Positions 34,535-46,065 are shown, counted from the stretch's first letter. The stretch is 64,000 nt of DNA from Smallanthus sonchifolius (GCA_023525975.1 CM042034.1:5277501-5341500); one strand, 5' to 3'. Notes: generated by a model from the letters alone, not told the origin. A program made the numbers and translations.

Positions 34535-36190
34535 TGTAACATCCCGAAAATGACAAGACTTGACGGGTTCGTGAAAAGTCAGGATTTAACGAGGCGTCTT
34601 GGATTTAAGTCAAAAGGCCAAATATGTAATAGGCAAAAGATGGAAGGTAGGGGATGGGCTTATAAGGCCTAGTTGCCACCTCTCCAAGCCCATTCTTCAT
34701 CTTCTCCACCAAACTTCTAGAGAGAAAAAGTGAATTATTCACCATTTAAGACTTGATTGTAGCTGGATCTTGTTGTATCGCTTACTGAATGTGGAGAACG
34801 AAGAACCAAAGCAATCCACGGTAAATCTGTCCAGATATAGTGTTTTGAGTTGAAATGGGTTTTTGGGCAAATGGAGTTTAATCCATAAAGGTCGGGGGTT
34901 TTTTATGTGTAATAACATCGAAAAACCCTAGATCTAGCTTCATGGAAGTTAAACAAACGAATTAGACGTAAAAAGTTATAGTTTTGGATAAAAAAACAAA
35001 AATTAATGAAGAACATTACAATGGAGACACTAGTCTAGTGGACACATTGTTTTAGTTGAGACGCTAAGTGGAGACACTAAGGGGAGACACTAATAATTGG
35101 TGAAAGTCCATAACACAAGTTATGGCAACGCTAAAAAGCCCATAATGCTAGTTATGACAACACTAGCCCTGGCGACACTGTCACCGATGACACTAAGTGT
35201 CTAGCTACTCTAGTGTCGGAAGACACTATTTATTTTGGCGACACTGTCAGTATTTTGATAGATTTCACATATTTACTTGTATGCATATCGTATGGTATTT
35301 CGACGCCTAGATAGAGATAGTTGCTGAGAATCAGGTGAATTGCTATTGACATTTTCCCTATGTTTTTGGGCTAATATGCATGTTGGTAAAGAATGATATA
35401 GATACAATATGTAAATAATGTATTTTTATGAAAGTAATGATAGAGAAGATAACAGACGGTTTATAAAGTTAAAGGAAGAAAGACTTATACGATTATAAGC
35501 ACACGATAAAGTATTATATGAAAGAATGACAAAGAAAGATAACGTACAGTTATAAAGCTAAAAAAAGAAAGTATTACACGAGTGTAAGCACGTAATAGAA
35601 AGTTATGTCAATAAAGTATCATGCCATCTTATGTGTGTATGCGACGTAGGTGCTAACTGTTTTGTTTGCATTATATGTGTTAAAGTGGTGGCTATGTGTT
35701 TAATAGTGTAAATGCATAGTATGTCATAGTATGCACGATAAAGGAGTCTTGTTACAAGCAATAGGAGCCTTGCAAGCATGCTACAGGAGCCTTGCGCAAG
35801 CGCACACATGTCACAGAAATCTTGCTTAAACGTGAGTACGCTAAATGGGTTTTGCACGAGTGCAAGCATGAATAAGAGCTTACATGTTTGTAAACACGCT
35901 AAAGAAAGTTTTGTACGAGTACAATCATGTTAAAGGAGTTTTGCACGAGTGCAAACATATTAATGATGTCTCCTTCTAACTGTGAGTACGGTAAAGGAGA
36001 TTTGTACGAGTACGAACACATGTGATTGAACGATATAATGAAAGAATGAAAGATAAAGATAAATGATGTTTGTAAAGAACATGGACAAGTCCATGATAAA
36101 GATAAACGATGTTTTGTAAAGAGCATGGACGAGTCCATGATAAAGTAAACGAAAAAGAGAATGATAAAGAAAACGTCTTGCAAAGTACAG
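34535..36190 (+). mobile_element. LTR-like sequence with motif arrays
   Basis: Starts TGTAACATCCCGAAAATGAC, the usual opening of plant Gypsy-type LTRs, and has a leader-like part (34670-34830). It continues as non-coding sequence with a GACACT array (about 35030-35240) and a hairpin array (35473-36139). No clear right end or target duplication was found, so it is truncated or decayed. Confidence 0.5.
35473..36139. repeat. Array of short hairpins with varying but self-complementary stems
   Basis: At least ten short palindromes with a GA-type centre occur: TTACACGAGTGTAA (about 35574), CTTGTTACAAG (35749), TGCGCAAGCGCA (about 35793), TTGCACGAGTGCAA (35852 and 35941), TTACATGTTTGTAA (35880), TTGTACGAGTACAA (35911), TTGTACGAGTACGAA (36002), CATGGACAAGTCCATG (36080) and CATGGACGAGTCCATG (36124). 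Between 35730 and 36020 the spacing is about 31 bases. Stems differ between units while pairing is mostly kept. Confidence 0.7.
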
Positions 36191-36640
36191 TAAAACTAAG
36201 GTTTTATAAAGAAGAAAGTTTAAATGATGAATTTTGAATGGTCACATAAATATAGAAGTCACTTAGGTACATACGCATAATACTATATTAAAATTATTCC
36301 AAAATTTTATTATTAAATGATTGCTGCCAGAAATAAAAGTAAATCTATATGGTATAATGAAGAAGAGTAGATTTTACATAGATGGAACAAAATAAGTAAA
36401 AATTAAAAAAAAAAGGTAAGTAAAAACGAAAGAAAAACAGTGAAAATATAAAAAAAAATCAATATAAAATTTATTAGAAATTTTGTTAAAACTGAAAAGG
36501 TAAAAAAAGCCCAAAAATAACTAAATAAAAATTTCTTACATATGAAACTTCAAAAATATACGCATTATATAGATTATTTTTAATAAAAAAATTAAATAAA
36601 TAAATTTGATATTTTTATAAGGGAAAACACCACAGAACAA
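36191..36640. other. AT-rich intergenic DNA
   Basis: A-rich stretches only; no gene or clear repeat. Confidence 0.4.
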
Positions 36641-36644
36641 TAAT

Positions 36645-36780
36645 CAAGTTTCAAAAGTGTTTTAATTAAGTCAGTCACCATAGTATACTCGGGGGTGTAT
36701 ACCGTGTAAAATGCGTATTGAGTGACCTAATTAAAACACTTTTGAAACTTTGTTACTATTGTACAAAGTCATTATTTTTT
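36645..36780. repeat. Small fold-back MITE, copy 2
   Basis: AAGTTTCAAAAGTGTTTTAAT on the left faces ATTAAAACACTTTTGAAACTT on the right, around a loop with ATACTCGGGGGTGTATACCG. It is the inverse-orientation relative of 27348-27500. Confidence 0.8.
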
Positions 36781-37715
36781 ATAATTAAAAGTAGGACATA
36801 TATAATTTTGATTTTTAGTTCAATCTATATAACTAAACAAGATTATTGTGAGATATATGAAATTAATTTACTTTTTTTTTGAACAACAATTTTGATCACT
36901 AACGGGCCACTGGCCTATCCGATCATGTCCACCACCCTTAGGAGGAACCTACCATATGTGAGAAAACCCTATGGCCCAACTTGCTGGTTGATCATCACTT
37001 GTCTTAATCACTCTTCTAATAAAAGACTAAATGAATTTGTCACGTGTCATCATGTGGTTAATTTCTAGCCATATTTTCTCGCCAAAAACATTGTTCACAA
37101 ATTCTCATTATGATTATATATGTTTATTATTATTGTTAATAATGTTAATAAATAGTTAATTAAATGCAATTAGGGTTTTCAAAATTTATGTTATTCTTAA
37201 ATTATTGACCTTAATTCAGTCAACCTTTCTTAAATAAATTTAAAATTAATATTCAAAATACCAAAAAGCTACATTCCGAACTTTATTTTTAGAATCTTAT
37301 AACTTTCTTTGATTGCATTTCCAATCATAAATCAAGTAAAAATAGGAAATCTTTAATTTAAAATCATGTATTTTACTATTTCATATATCTATTTTGCATA
37401 ATAGCAAGTGAATTACTAAAGTATCAACATTCTTTTAATCTATTTCTTCAAAGTATTCTTTTAATTTATTTCTTAAAAATATATCATAATTTTTTAGGAT
37501 AAACTCTATATATAATTTTAACACTTTATATAAAAAAAAATAAAAAAGCACTGACTTTTTTATAATTTTTTTTACGTATGTAACTGAAAATGTTATGTAA
37601 CATGACCAAAAACGAGGGTTTTTTTTTCCCATTTTTTACATATTAAAAAAAAGTATTCGGAATTTTTTTATTTTTTTTAATAAAAAGTAGCAGAAAATAT
37701 ATAACAAACCTACCC
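36781..37715. other. AT-rich DNA with a repeat fragment
   Basis: 36880-36990 (GATCACT...CCGATCATGTCCACCACCC) is a diverged third copy of the segment found at 38050-38150 and 38495-38595. The rest is very AT-rich with no gene. Confidence 0.5.
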
Positions 37716-38605
37716 TTTAAAAACAAATTGTCACATAGGGTTTTTTTTCTTAACTCAAATGAGTTTTCACAATTTTATATATCAATATATATACATTTCA
37801 AACCCCACTTTTATTATATTGGATACATTATACAAATGTATGTTTATGACAACTACAATACCAACTATAGTTTGCATCATTTTTCTCAACTTTTGTTTTT
37901 CACTAATTAAATATGTTTTAATTTTTTACAAACACAAATATCATCAAATGTTGTATAAGAATACATGTTCAAATATTAATCAATTTAATATTAAGGTTTA
38001 CACCGTATAACATACAGGATTAAAACTAGTGTTGTAATATATTTATTTTTGAACAATAATTTGGATCACTGGTCCACCCGATCATCTTCACCACCCTCAG
38101 GAGGAAACCCATCATATGTGAAAAAACCCTCTAGCCCAACTTGAACCTCTCTTATTTTTTTTTAAAAACAAATTGTCACATAGGGTTTTTTTTCTTAACT
38201 CAAATGAGTTTTCACAATTTTATATATCAATATATATACATTTCAAACCCCACTTTTATTATATTGGATACATTATACAAATGTATGTTTATGACAACTA
38301 CAATACCAACTATAGTTTGCATCATTTTTCTCAACTTTTGTTTTTCACTAATTAAATATGTTTTAATTTTTTACAAACACAAATATCATCAAATGTTGTA
38401 TAAGAATACATGTTCAAATATTAATCAATTTAATATTAAGGTTTACACCGTATAACATACAGGATTAAAACTAGTGTTGTAATATATTTATTTTTGAACA
38501 ATAATTTGGATCACTGGTCCACCCGATCATCTTCACCACCCTCAGGAGGAAACCCATCATATGTGAAAAAACCCTCTAGCCCAACTTGAACCTCTCTTAT
38601 TTTTT
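37716..38605 (+). repeat. 445-bp direct tandem duplication
   Basis: Units 37716-38160 and 38161-38605 appear identical or nearly so. Each starts TTTAAAAACAAATTGTCACA and ends CCTCTCTTATTTTTT. A chance 60-codon frame inside reads the same in both. The two units abut exactly. Confidence 0.9.
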
Positions 38606-39178
38606 TTTATCACAAGTGAGCCTTAAACCTAAAATTCTGAATCTAAACTAACACCGTCAAAACCTACACCGATACTGTTGGCCACCAGTCGTTACTTTGA
38701 GGACAAAACCTTTATTCTTTGAGGGACTCGTAGCCGCAACGGAGTAAGCTAGGTTTCAGACACCAAACATTTCAATCTCTCGAAGGTACTTCAAATCAAT
38801 TCAACTTCATCATCTTCATTTCTGTTAATCCTTACTTTCTCTTCTGCTTGCTGATTCATTCAATTTTGAGGTTGATTTGGTTTTTCCCTAAATTCAAAAC
38901 TAGGGTTTATCATATGCCGAAAACTGAGTTTTTTATATTTTTTTATGAGATCTGTCGAGAGTTTGTTACATCACAAACTAGGGTTTATCGTATGCACAAA
39001 ACTAAGTATTTTTTAATTGATTAAATTTCTCGATTTTTTTTATTTCGATCTTGAGATAGAGTTATTACGTTACTAGAATACTAGAAATTGTTACGTTTAT
39101 AAAATTGATTAAATTAATGCATTTGTTGTTATAATATCATGTTCACGCTCATGTATATTATTTTCTAACAGAAGGATC

Positions 39179-42100
39179 ATGGCAGAGGAAGATAATCAAA
39201 TTGAGTTGAAAGAAGAAGGTGCAGATGTAAGTTTCAAATGGTGATTTGTTTAATTTTTTATTTTTCAGTTTGTATTTGATTGCATCATGAATTAGTACTG
39301 ACTTATTGCTATCTACATGTCTGTTTCTGCGTGATATGTGTTTAATTGTTGCTTGGAAAATATTTATAGGTAAATGTTGGTTTTGATTCTTATACGCAGA
39401 AGACATTCGATTGAAGTATGTGCTATTTACATGTGGTTTTATCGGTTGAACATGCATGAAATGTGTTTTGTTGAGGAGTGCGAAATAGTGAGATAACTAA
39501 GCTTGTGTTTTGAACTACAAGAAGAATTTGTTTTCATAATATGAAGATTCTAATGAACCAATACTCGTTACTTCACGGTCGAAGTGGGAATTACTATTTT
39601 AGTTTTATTTAACTTAGAATCGAGCCATATTTTTATTTTTAATTATTTCAGTGGTTACTTGTATTGTATGGATAGCAGATAACATAAAAGGTAAGCATTA
39701 TAGTTTTTTTACCAAGATGTACTCGTCATAATCACAAGTTTGCTGTTGTAACTAAAAATCATTAGTGTAGTTCTTTAATGAATTTTTGTATGGATTTTCC
39801 TATATCCTTGAGTAGTTAGTAAATTAAACTGCTTCTTATAATTTCATTAAGATTTTAGACATCTAATTAGGGAACTAATTACATTTGAAGTATTTTTCTT
39901 TCACAGAATATGAGTTCAACATGCTTAATATGGTGCATCCAAATTCCGCCATATTTTACTAGCTGTTTTTTTAACCTTTTAATAATGATGTACTACCATG
40001 ATGTAGCTTGCACCATTTGACCCAACGAAAAAGAAGAAGAAAAAGAAGGTCATTCAAGATCCGGCTGAAGAATCTGTGGAACAGTTGGTTGAGAAAACCA
40101 ATGAATTATCTGGTAAATGAATTAACCTTACCAAGTATTTTTGAAGTTATGTTACATGTTTTACTTTTTAGTTTTTGTCATTCTCAAGTTTTGCTAAAAT
40201 CAAAACTTGGCATGCAGTCTCTGAAAATCTCGAACCGACATTTACTGGTCTGAAAAAGAAAAAGAAAAAACAGGTTAGTTATACACACCGCATTGTACTC
40301 TATAAAACGCTTCTGCAAAGACCTGAATATGAGTTTCTTATGATCATTTTAGGTACAAACAGATTTCTTGGATGATGAAAAAGAAACTGCTGAGGAAGAT
40401 CTAGATTGTAAGTAGTTAGTAAATTAATTTATTATTCTCCGTAAATTTTTTTTTTAAATTCTTGGATGATTGACAATGCTTCTGTGTTACCTAGATCCCA
40501 TTGGAGAGGATGAGAATGGAGAAGGAATTGACCTGCAACAACAAAAACTTCCATGGGAAGGAACGGATCGTGATTACAAGTATGAGGAGGTACACAATCT
40601 TTTGCGTATCGTATATTTGATAGCGTGTCATATTAGGATTCAACTTCAAAATCTAAATTATTTTTTTGTTTTTGTAATATCTCTTGTTGATAGTGTTACT
40701 AATTTTTGGTAATCTATATATGTTCAGCTTCTGGACCGTGTCTTCAATATTCTTCGTGAAAACAATCCAGAGCTTGCTGGAGACAGGAGGAGAACAGTCA
40801 TGAGGCCACCACAAGTTCTACGTGAAGGAACAAAGAAAACTGTCTTTGTGAATTTTATGGATCTTTGCAAAACGTATGTGCTCAAGTTATTGACATTTTT
40901 TAGTTTGTGGTTTATAGTAGAGGTAGCAAATGGGCAGGTCAGGCAAGTTGGGTAATGGGTCAAAATGGGTCTAGTCTGATCAGGTTGATCCTGAAACACT
41001 TTTTTTGTTCAAATTTTAATTTTTAATAAAAATAAACGAGTTAAATGTTAGTATGAAAATAATTTATCTACTTTTTTGAAATAATTCGGCTGTAAATGAT
41101 AGTATGCATTAAAGTTACACTTCGGACGATGTTCGCTTTGTTCGATCCATTTCCCTTTTAGCTAATTTTTGTTTTGTAGTAACCTATTGACCTGTAAGAG
41201 ATAAAACATAACCCAAATCAGCCCTTGCATTGTTAAAGGGGTTGAAACTGACAGTTTGGAAGACGTCATCATTGATTGCTTTCGTTTGGCATAAAAATGA
41301 AGAACCTTCAAGGATGATCTGTAGAATAATTTACATGGTTATGCATTTGTATTAAGAATTTGTAAAATGTTTTTGTTTAAAACAATGTTTTGGCTATTGC
41401 TGACATTTCTCTGGTTTTGTACACTAGGATGCATAGGAATCCAGAACATGTTATGACTTTCTTGCTTGCTGAACTGGGTACTAGTGGATCACTTGATGGG
41501 CAGCAAAGATTGGTAGTGAAGGGTAGATTTGCACCTAAAAACTTTGAAGGGATTTTGCGCCGATATATCAGTAAGTTGCTTCTCGCAATCATGAAATTTA
41601 TGTTCGGTTCCTTTCAACTGATATGTTTTTAATATTCTCTTATTATTATTTGGAAATGAGAACCGGAGCATGATGATATGGCTAGATATACATATTATAA
41701 TTCATAATCGAGTAGATTTTAAAGCTATCTTTGCTGATAAGGTTCCTTTTACAGATGAGTATGTTATCTGCAATGGTTGCAAGAGCCCGGATACAAAACT
41801 TGAAAGGGAGAACCGTCTTTTCTTCCTCAGATGTGAGAAGGTACATTTTAACACCCAATCTCCTCCTCTGCTCCTTTTTCAGGCCATATAATTCTGGACT
41901 TATTCATAAAGAAATTATCTAAAAGTTCAAAACATTACATTAAGAAGTGAATGCGTGTGCTCTCATTTGATACTAATGGCGAGAAGTGGCCATATGGGTG
42001 GGTTATGTGGGTCGAGTAATGTGTCAAAACAGGTAATTTTATAAAACACTTTTTTGGCCAGCTATTTTTAAATTTTGCAAATAATTAATATACTAAAATA

Positions 42101-43769
42101 CGAGTACAAAAACTATATTCTGAAAATAATATCTAATTATATTTTTACTAAATTGATTCAGGTGATAAGAACAATTGAATATTAATGTAACAATTTGAGT
42201 GACTTCCATATCCATCCCTTTAAAAGAAGCCATTTGACCAGCTTTTTTTGGCTAATTTTTTAAATTTTGATTCATTGACGTTAGCATATATAACCCAAAT
42301 TGCCAACTCTAGTAAATGACCTGCCTACATTGTATAATTGGTACTTGGAGAGAGAAGCCACGTATTTCTGAGGCCTTTTTGAACATTATTTTGAATAGTG
42401 GATGTCCAGTATTAATCTTGGTGTCAGTTCGTCAGTAATCTAATACATAGGTTTTATATTATTATGACATGTCGACATGTAGTTAAAATTAGATTTACCT
42501 ATTAATCAAGGCTCATGACCTGGGGTGTAGTCGAGCCCGAACCCACCCACATAAGTTTGAGCTCAGCTCGTTTAACTTAAGAGAGCTTGAGCTCGGTTTA
42601 TTTAGAGCTCTATTTCTAAAGCTTGGTTCGGGTTTGATTGTTTATAAAATTTGTTAATTATTTATTATTTTATTTATATACACCTATAATTGTTTTTATA
42701 TATAACACAGTATATATTTTATCATAATTTTGTATTTAATAATTATTATTATGTAAGTATGCATTTAATATATTAAATAAAAATTATAAAAATACTAGGC
42801 TTGTATAGGCTTGCGAGCCTTGACCTTTTTGATATGTGAAGCTCGGGCTTGAGCTAGAGCTCGTTTAAGCTAGGCTTGATTCGAGTTTTTAGCGAGCCGA
42901 TCTTGAGTAGCTCACGAACGTCTCGGCTTGTTACACCCCAACTCATGACAATACAAAAAGTTTCCTACACCATCTAAATGATCAATTTTAAATAAAGAAA
43001 CTATTTATATTAGAGCCCTGCTTTTCTGTATTTTTTTGTTGGTACATGTTTTAGTCTGTTTATTGCATGAATAGTTAAAGGATGGTACAAAGTTTTGCCT
43101 ACATTATCTGATTGGTTACGTATACAGCTGAATTGTAGTGTTTTTAGGCTTTTTTGAAATGGTTTGCGTTTAAAGTTGTACTATTGATTTCATGAGGCAT
43201 GACCCTTGATATCATTTGTACCAAAACTAATATTTATGCGATAGAAGTTTTGAAGTTGTGTTTTTTTGTTGATGTTTGTCTAACAAAAATATAGGAAGTT
43301 CTCTATGCCGTAGATTTTCTATTTGTTTGCAACTTATTTTATTATGCTAACTTGCTAGCAATTAGTAGTGGTGGCAACATGGATGAGTCAGACAATTTGG
43401 GTAACATGCTTTTTTGCAGGTCAAAATGGACCGGGTTGGGTCGGCCTGCATGCATTTTTTTCTTTTTTCTTAACAATTTCCAGTTCTAATTTGTATGTTA
43501 AATATAATTAAAAAAGCTATACTACCACCTTAATAATCTTGTTTATTGAATGAAGCCATATATGCATTAAAAAGTAAAAACACATTTTATCAACTTTCAA
43601 TCCTTTCGACCCATTTTATTTAGCTATTTTATTTTATTCTTTTGACCCCTTAGAGACAAAACGTAACCCAAATCAACCCATTTTTTTGTAGTGTGGTTCT
43701 GGGAGATCAGTTGCTCAAATCAAGGCCGGGTTCGTGGCTCGCGTGGGCCGTAGAAAGGCTGGAACTTAG
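39179..43769 (+). CDS. EIF2-beta: Translation initiation factor eIF2 subunit beta, 9 exons, 270 aa
   Basis: Exons: 39179-39226, 40007-40112, 40218-40273, 40353-40407, 40495-40589, 40728-40873, 41428-41570, 41755-41840, 43692-43769; together 271 codons, all frames consistent. The product is the beta subunit of eIF2, which carries Met-tRNAi to the 40S ribosome as a GTP complex. It has two lysine blocks (7 K at about 24-30, 6 K at about 64-69) that in this family bind eIF5 and eIF2B-epsilon, the central core (WEGTDRDYKYEELLDRVFNILRENNPEL, divided by intron 5), and a C-terminal C2-C2 zinc finger (Cys222, Cys225, Cys243, Cys246; CNGC and CEKC, the second pair split by intron 8). Length is close to Arabidopsis eIF2 beta (268). 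A 5' untranslated intron is likely at 38786-39171. Intron 8 (1.85 kb) is swollen by three repeats. Cytosolic and expected to be constitutive. Confidence 0.96.
40916..41232 (+). repeat. Intron-resident GGTGGCAAAA-type repeat, copy 3
   Basis: In eIF2 beta intron 6. Opens AGAGGTAGCAAATGGGCAGG and GGGTAATGGGTCAAAATGGG; closes AACATAACCCAAATCAGCCC. The ends are imperfect inverted repeats. Confidence 0.6.
41981..42310. repeat. Intron-resident GGTGGCAAAA-type repeat, copy 4
   Basis: In eIF2 beta intron 8. Left end GAAGTGGCCATATGGGTGGG; right end AACCCAAATTGCCAACTCT, which on the other strand reads AGAGTTGGCAATTTGGGTT, so the ends are inverted repeats. Confidence 0.6.
42520..42941. mobile_element. 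422-bp hAT-type MITE in eIF2 beta intron 8
   Basis: Terminal inverted repeat TGGGGTGTA (42521-42529) and TACACCCCA (42932-42940), flanked by a perfect 8-bp direct repeat CTCATGAC (42512-42519 and 42942-42949). The subterminal parts are rich in GAGCTCG/GGCTTG words in both orientations. The 8-bp duplication is the hAT size. Confidence 0.8.
43366..43691 (+). repeat. Intron-resident GGTGGCAAAA-type repeat, copy 5
   Basis: Opens AGTGGTGGCAACATGGATGA, has GGTCAAAATGGACCGGGTTG, and closes AAAACGTAACCCAAATCAACC right at the intron 8 acceptor. The acceptor T-run and AG directly adjoin the repeat's end. Confidence 0.6.
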
Positions 43770-45159
43770 TTTTTAAATCAGGGTTTGCAGGATGTGTTCA
43801 ACTAGTGGAGAAGGTAAGCAAGTTAACTTTATGCTAAACTGTATTCTCATAATAATACAAATTACAGAGGATGCACCTCATAGTACTTTCTTATATTTGG
43901 GTCTATACATTTATCCTCTAGTTTTATCAAGCAACTTTCAACTTATTATTTATTATCGTAAACTTTGTATGATATTTTGCGACTTTCGTTTCTGCTCCCC
44001 GTTGCGACTGCTACATGTAAAATAGGGCCAAAAAGACCAAGGCATATAGTGCTGCACTGGCTGATGTAGTTGCGCGGCTTGTGCCGCTACTTTTATACAA
44101 ACTTGTCCCGTTGAAACCTACATTGGTTATAACCGTACGTGTTAGTAGTTAATAATTTCACAAGAAATAACATGTAATATGGGCGGGGTCTGATGAGTTG
44201 GGTAACAGTTAAAGTAAGAAAATTTGGGTATAGGTCGGGTCGGGCACATATTTTTGGTTCTTTCATTAAAGTCGTAACATCTTTTCCATTTACCAACCAG
44301 TATTGTCCGTTTTTGGAACAATTGACTAGACAGTATCCAATTTGGCTCACGGATTTGTTTTGGTTACCCGAGTTGAAATGTTACTTCCTAGAAAGTCACA
44401 CATCTTGAATTACTCGGACTTAAGCACAATTACATGTGAAGTTTTTTCATCCACAACAGTGCGCCCAAAACGCGTTGGTGGTAGATGTGGGTTATGCTAT
44501 TAAAGATATGTTTTTGAGCTACTTTTGAACCTTTTGACATAATATGAATTTGTTACAAGTAATTGTGCTGAAAATTGCTATATATATATGATGCTAGTGT
44601 ATAAGTTGTCTGATTTGACCTATTTTAACAAAAGATTTGGGTTAAACCATCAACTACAGTTTTGGGAAATGACAGGCCATACCAGCCGAGTTGGGTGGGT
44701 CAACATGGCCGATATTTTTATTTTGTATTTTTTTTAAAAACAGGTTGTTTGTATTATAAAAAAATCAAAATGGTAAAAGACAGTTGATTATATTAGACGT
44801 GTATATAAAAATATACTCTGAAGAGTAAAAAATATATATAAATGATAAAGGTTATGCCTGTTTGGTTTACATGACCGATTCCAAGTTCTAAACCAAAATG
44901 AACCAACCATCAAACAACTTGGATCTCAAGGTGGCATACTTGGTTTTAGTTTGGGCGGTTCGGTCGGTTTCAACGGTTTATGAACACCTTATGTATGGAA
45001 GTGCAAAACTTGGGAAATTGTAAAATCAGTAGCCCGAACCCAGAACCGAACCGAATGCTGTATTAGCAGTTTCAGTTATGGTAAAAACAGGTTTCCTGTT
45101 CGGTTGGGTAAAAAACATGTTTTCTTTTCCTGTTAGTCTGTTACTAAGATTAAATGATA
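43770..45159. other. 3' region of eIF2 beta and repeat-rich intergenic DNA
   Basis: 43770-44110 may include a 3' untranslated intron (GAAG|GTAAGC near 43812). 44180-44250 and 44660-44760 hold GGGTTGGGTAACAG/GAGTTGGGTGGGTCAA words of the intron-resident family. 44900-45130 has the CGGTTCGGTCGG / GAACCGAACCGAA pattern of plant MITEs. No gene. Confidence 0.4.
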
Positions 45160-46065
45160 TCATTTAGACAAGGAACTAGGTTTAGAATAACTACTAGCCA
45201 AGAGTTTTAGGGAGAGACCTTTCTCGCATCCGATACGCATAGTTTCGTTTATGTCTTTCAGCATAGCACCGTTCTCAAACGTATATTCCTGGTGAACATA
45301 CCAAACACATCGAAGAACATCTTGGGTGTGTTGTACACATCCTCCTTTGCAAAATTCATCTGTAGCACTTTCACTTATGTTCAACCATCCTCCTTCTGTC
45401 AGCGTAAAGCTTCCCGGGCAATCGGATGAGAACTGCCAATATGAAAATACTTGTAAAAAAGATCTAAAGAACTTGGCTCCGTCCCGATTCTAACTCAAGA
45501 CCGAATAATGAACAAAGAACCGGTTTCCAAAAGACCTAAACTAGGAGTTCTAATTTCTAACAGGACGTTAAAATATCAGGTTTTAAGTTGTCATTTCCAA
45601 CATGTTTAATAAATATGTCGTGCTCATACTGACTTGTTTACCCTGTTTAGTTTAAACAGATCGGCCAACTAACCCGTCTAAATTAGAATTACATTTTTAT
45701 AAAATTGACATGTCAACCCGTTTACAACTTGCGACTACCCGCAAACTTGTTCGACCCCGGGCCTCAATGTAATTTGATTATTTAAGGAACAGAAAACATA
45801 CATTTTGTAAGCAGTAGTATGCACTTCGACGTTGTATGAAAGGTGCAAGATTAACGTTGTATGTGGGGTTGGTTGTACCTGAAAAATAAAAAGGACAACA
45901 AAGTTAGCTGCATTAACGGTGTGTACCTCATGCAAACTTACTTGTACCTCAAATTTTAAAAGAAAATAAATCAAGATTCTTACTAAATGAAGCATTGGAA
46001 GTGGGAATATGGAGGAGACCAAAGAAAAACAAGCCAAAAATCACAAGCAATTGTGAATTCTTCAT
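45160..46065 (-). CDS. Small secreted Cys-rich protein, 3 exons, 143 aa
   Basis: Minus-strand exons 46065-45984, 45878-45802 and 45432-45160 join in frame (phases 1 and 0) to 144 codons. The protein starts MKNSQLLVIFGLFFFGLLHI followed by PTSNA, a clear signal peptide with cleavage likely after Ala25. The mature part has one Cys in exon 2 (YYCLQN) and a Cys-rich core in exon 3: SDCPGSFTLTEGGWLNIS, then FCKGGCVQHTQDVLRCVWYV and IGC. This resembles a plant-specific family of secreted or GPI-anchored proteins with CPxTFT...W(I/L)N(V/I)S...FCxGGC...HT...VLxC; I recall it only as a domain of unknown function. The C-terminus (LKLLASSYSKPSSLSK) is short and shows no GPI tail. Function unknown. The exact second and third exon edges are by splice rules only, and an unseen small exon in the 369-bp second intron is possible. 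Confidence 0.7.

Noticed and set aside
35720..36140. CRISPR-like array (regular 31-base spacing, palindromic repeats)
   Set aside because: Plant nuclear DNA; both repeats and intervening bases drift together, with no constant repeat and unique spacers.
37728..38355. Two identical 60-aa frames (37728-37910, 38173-38355) as a duplicated gene
   Set aside because: They are the same chance frame in the two units of a non-coding tandem duplication.
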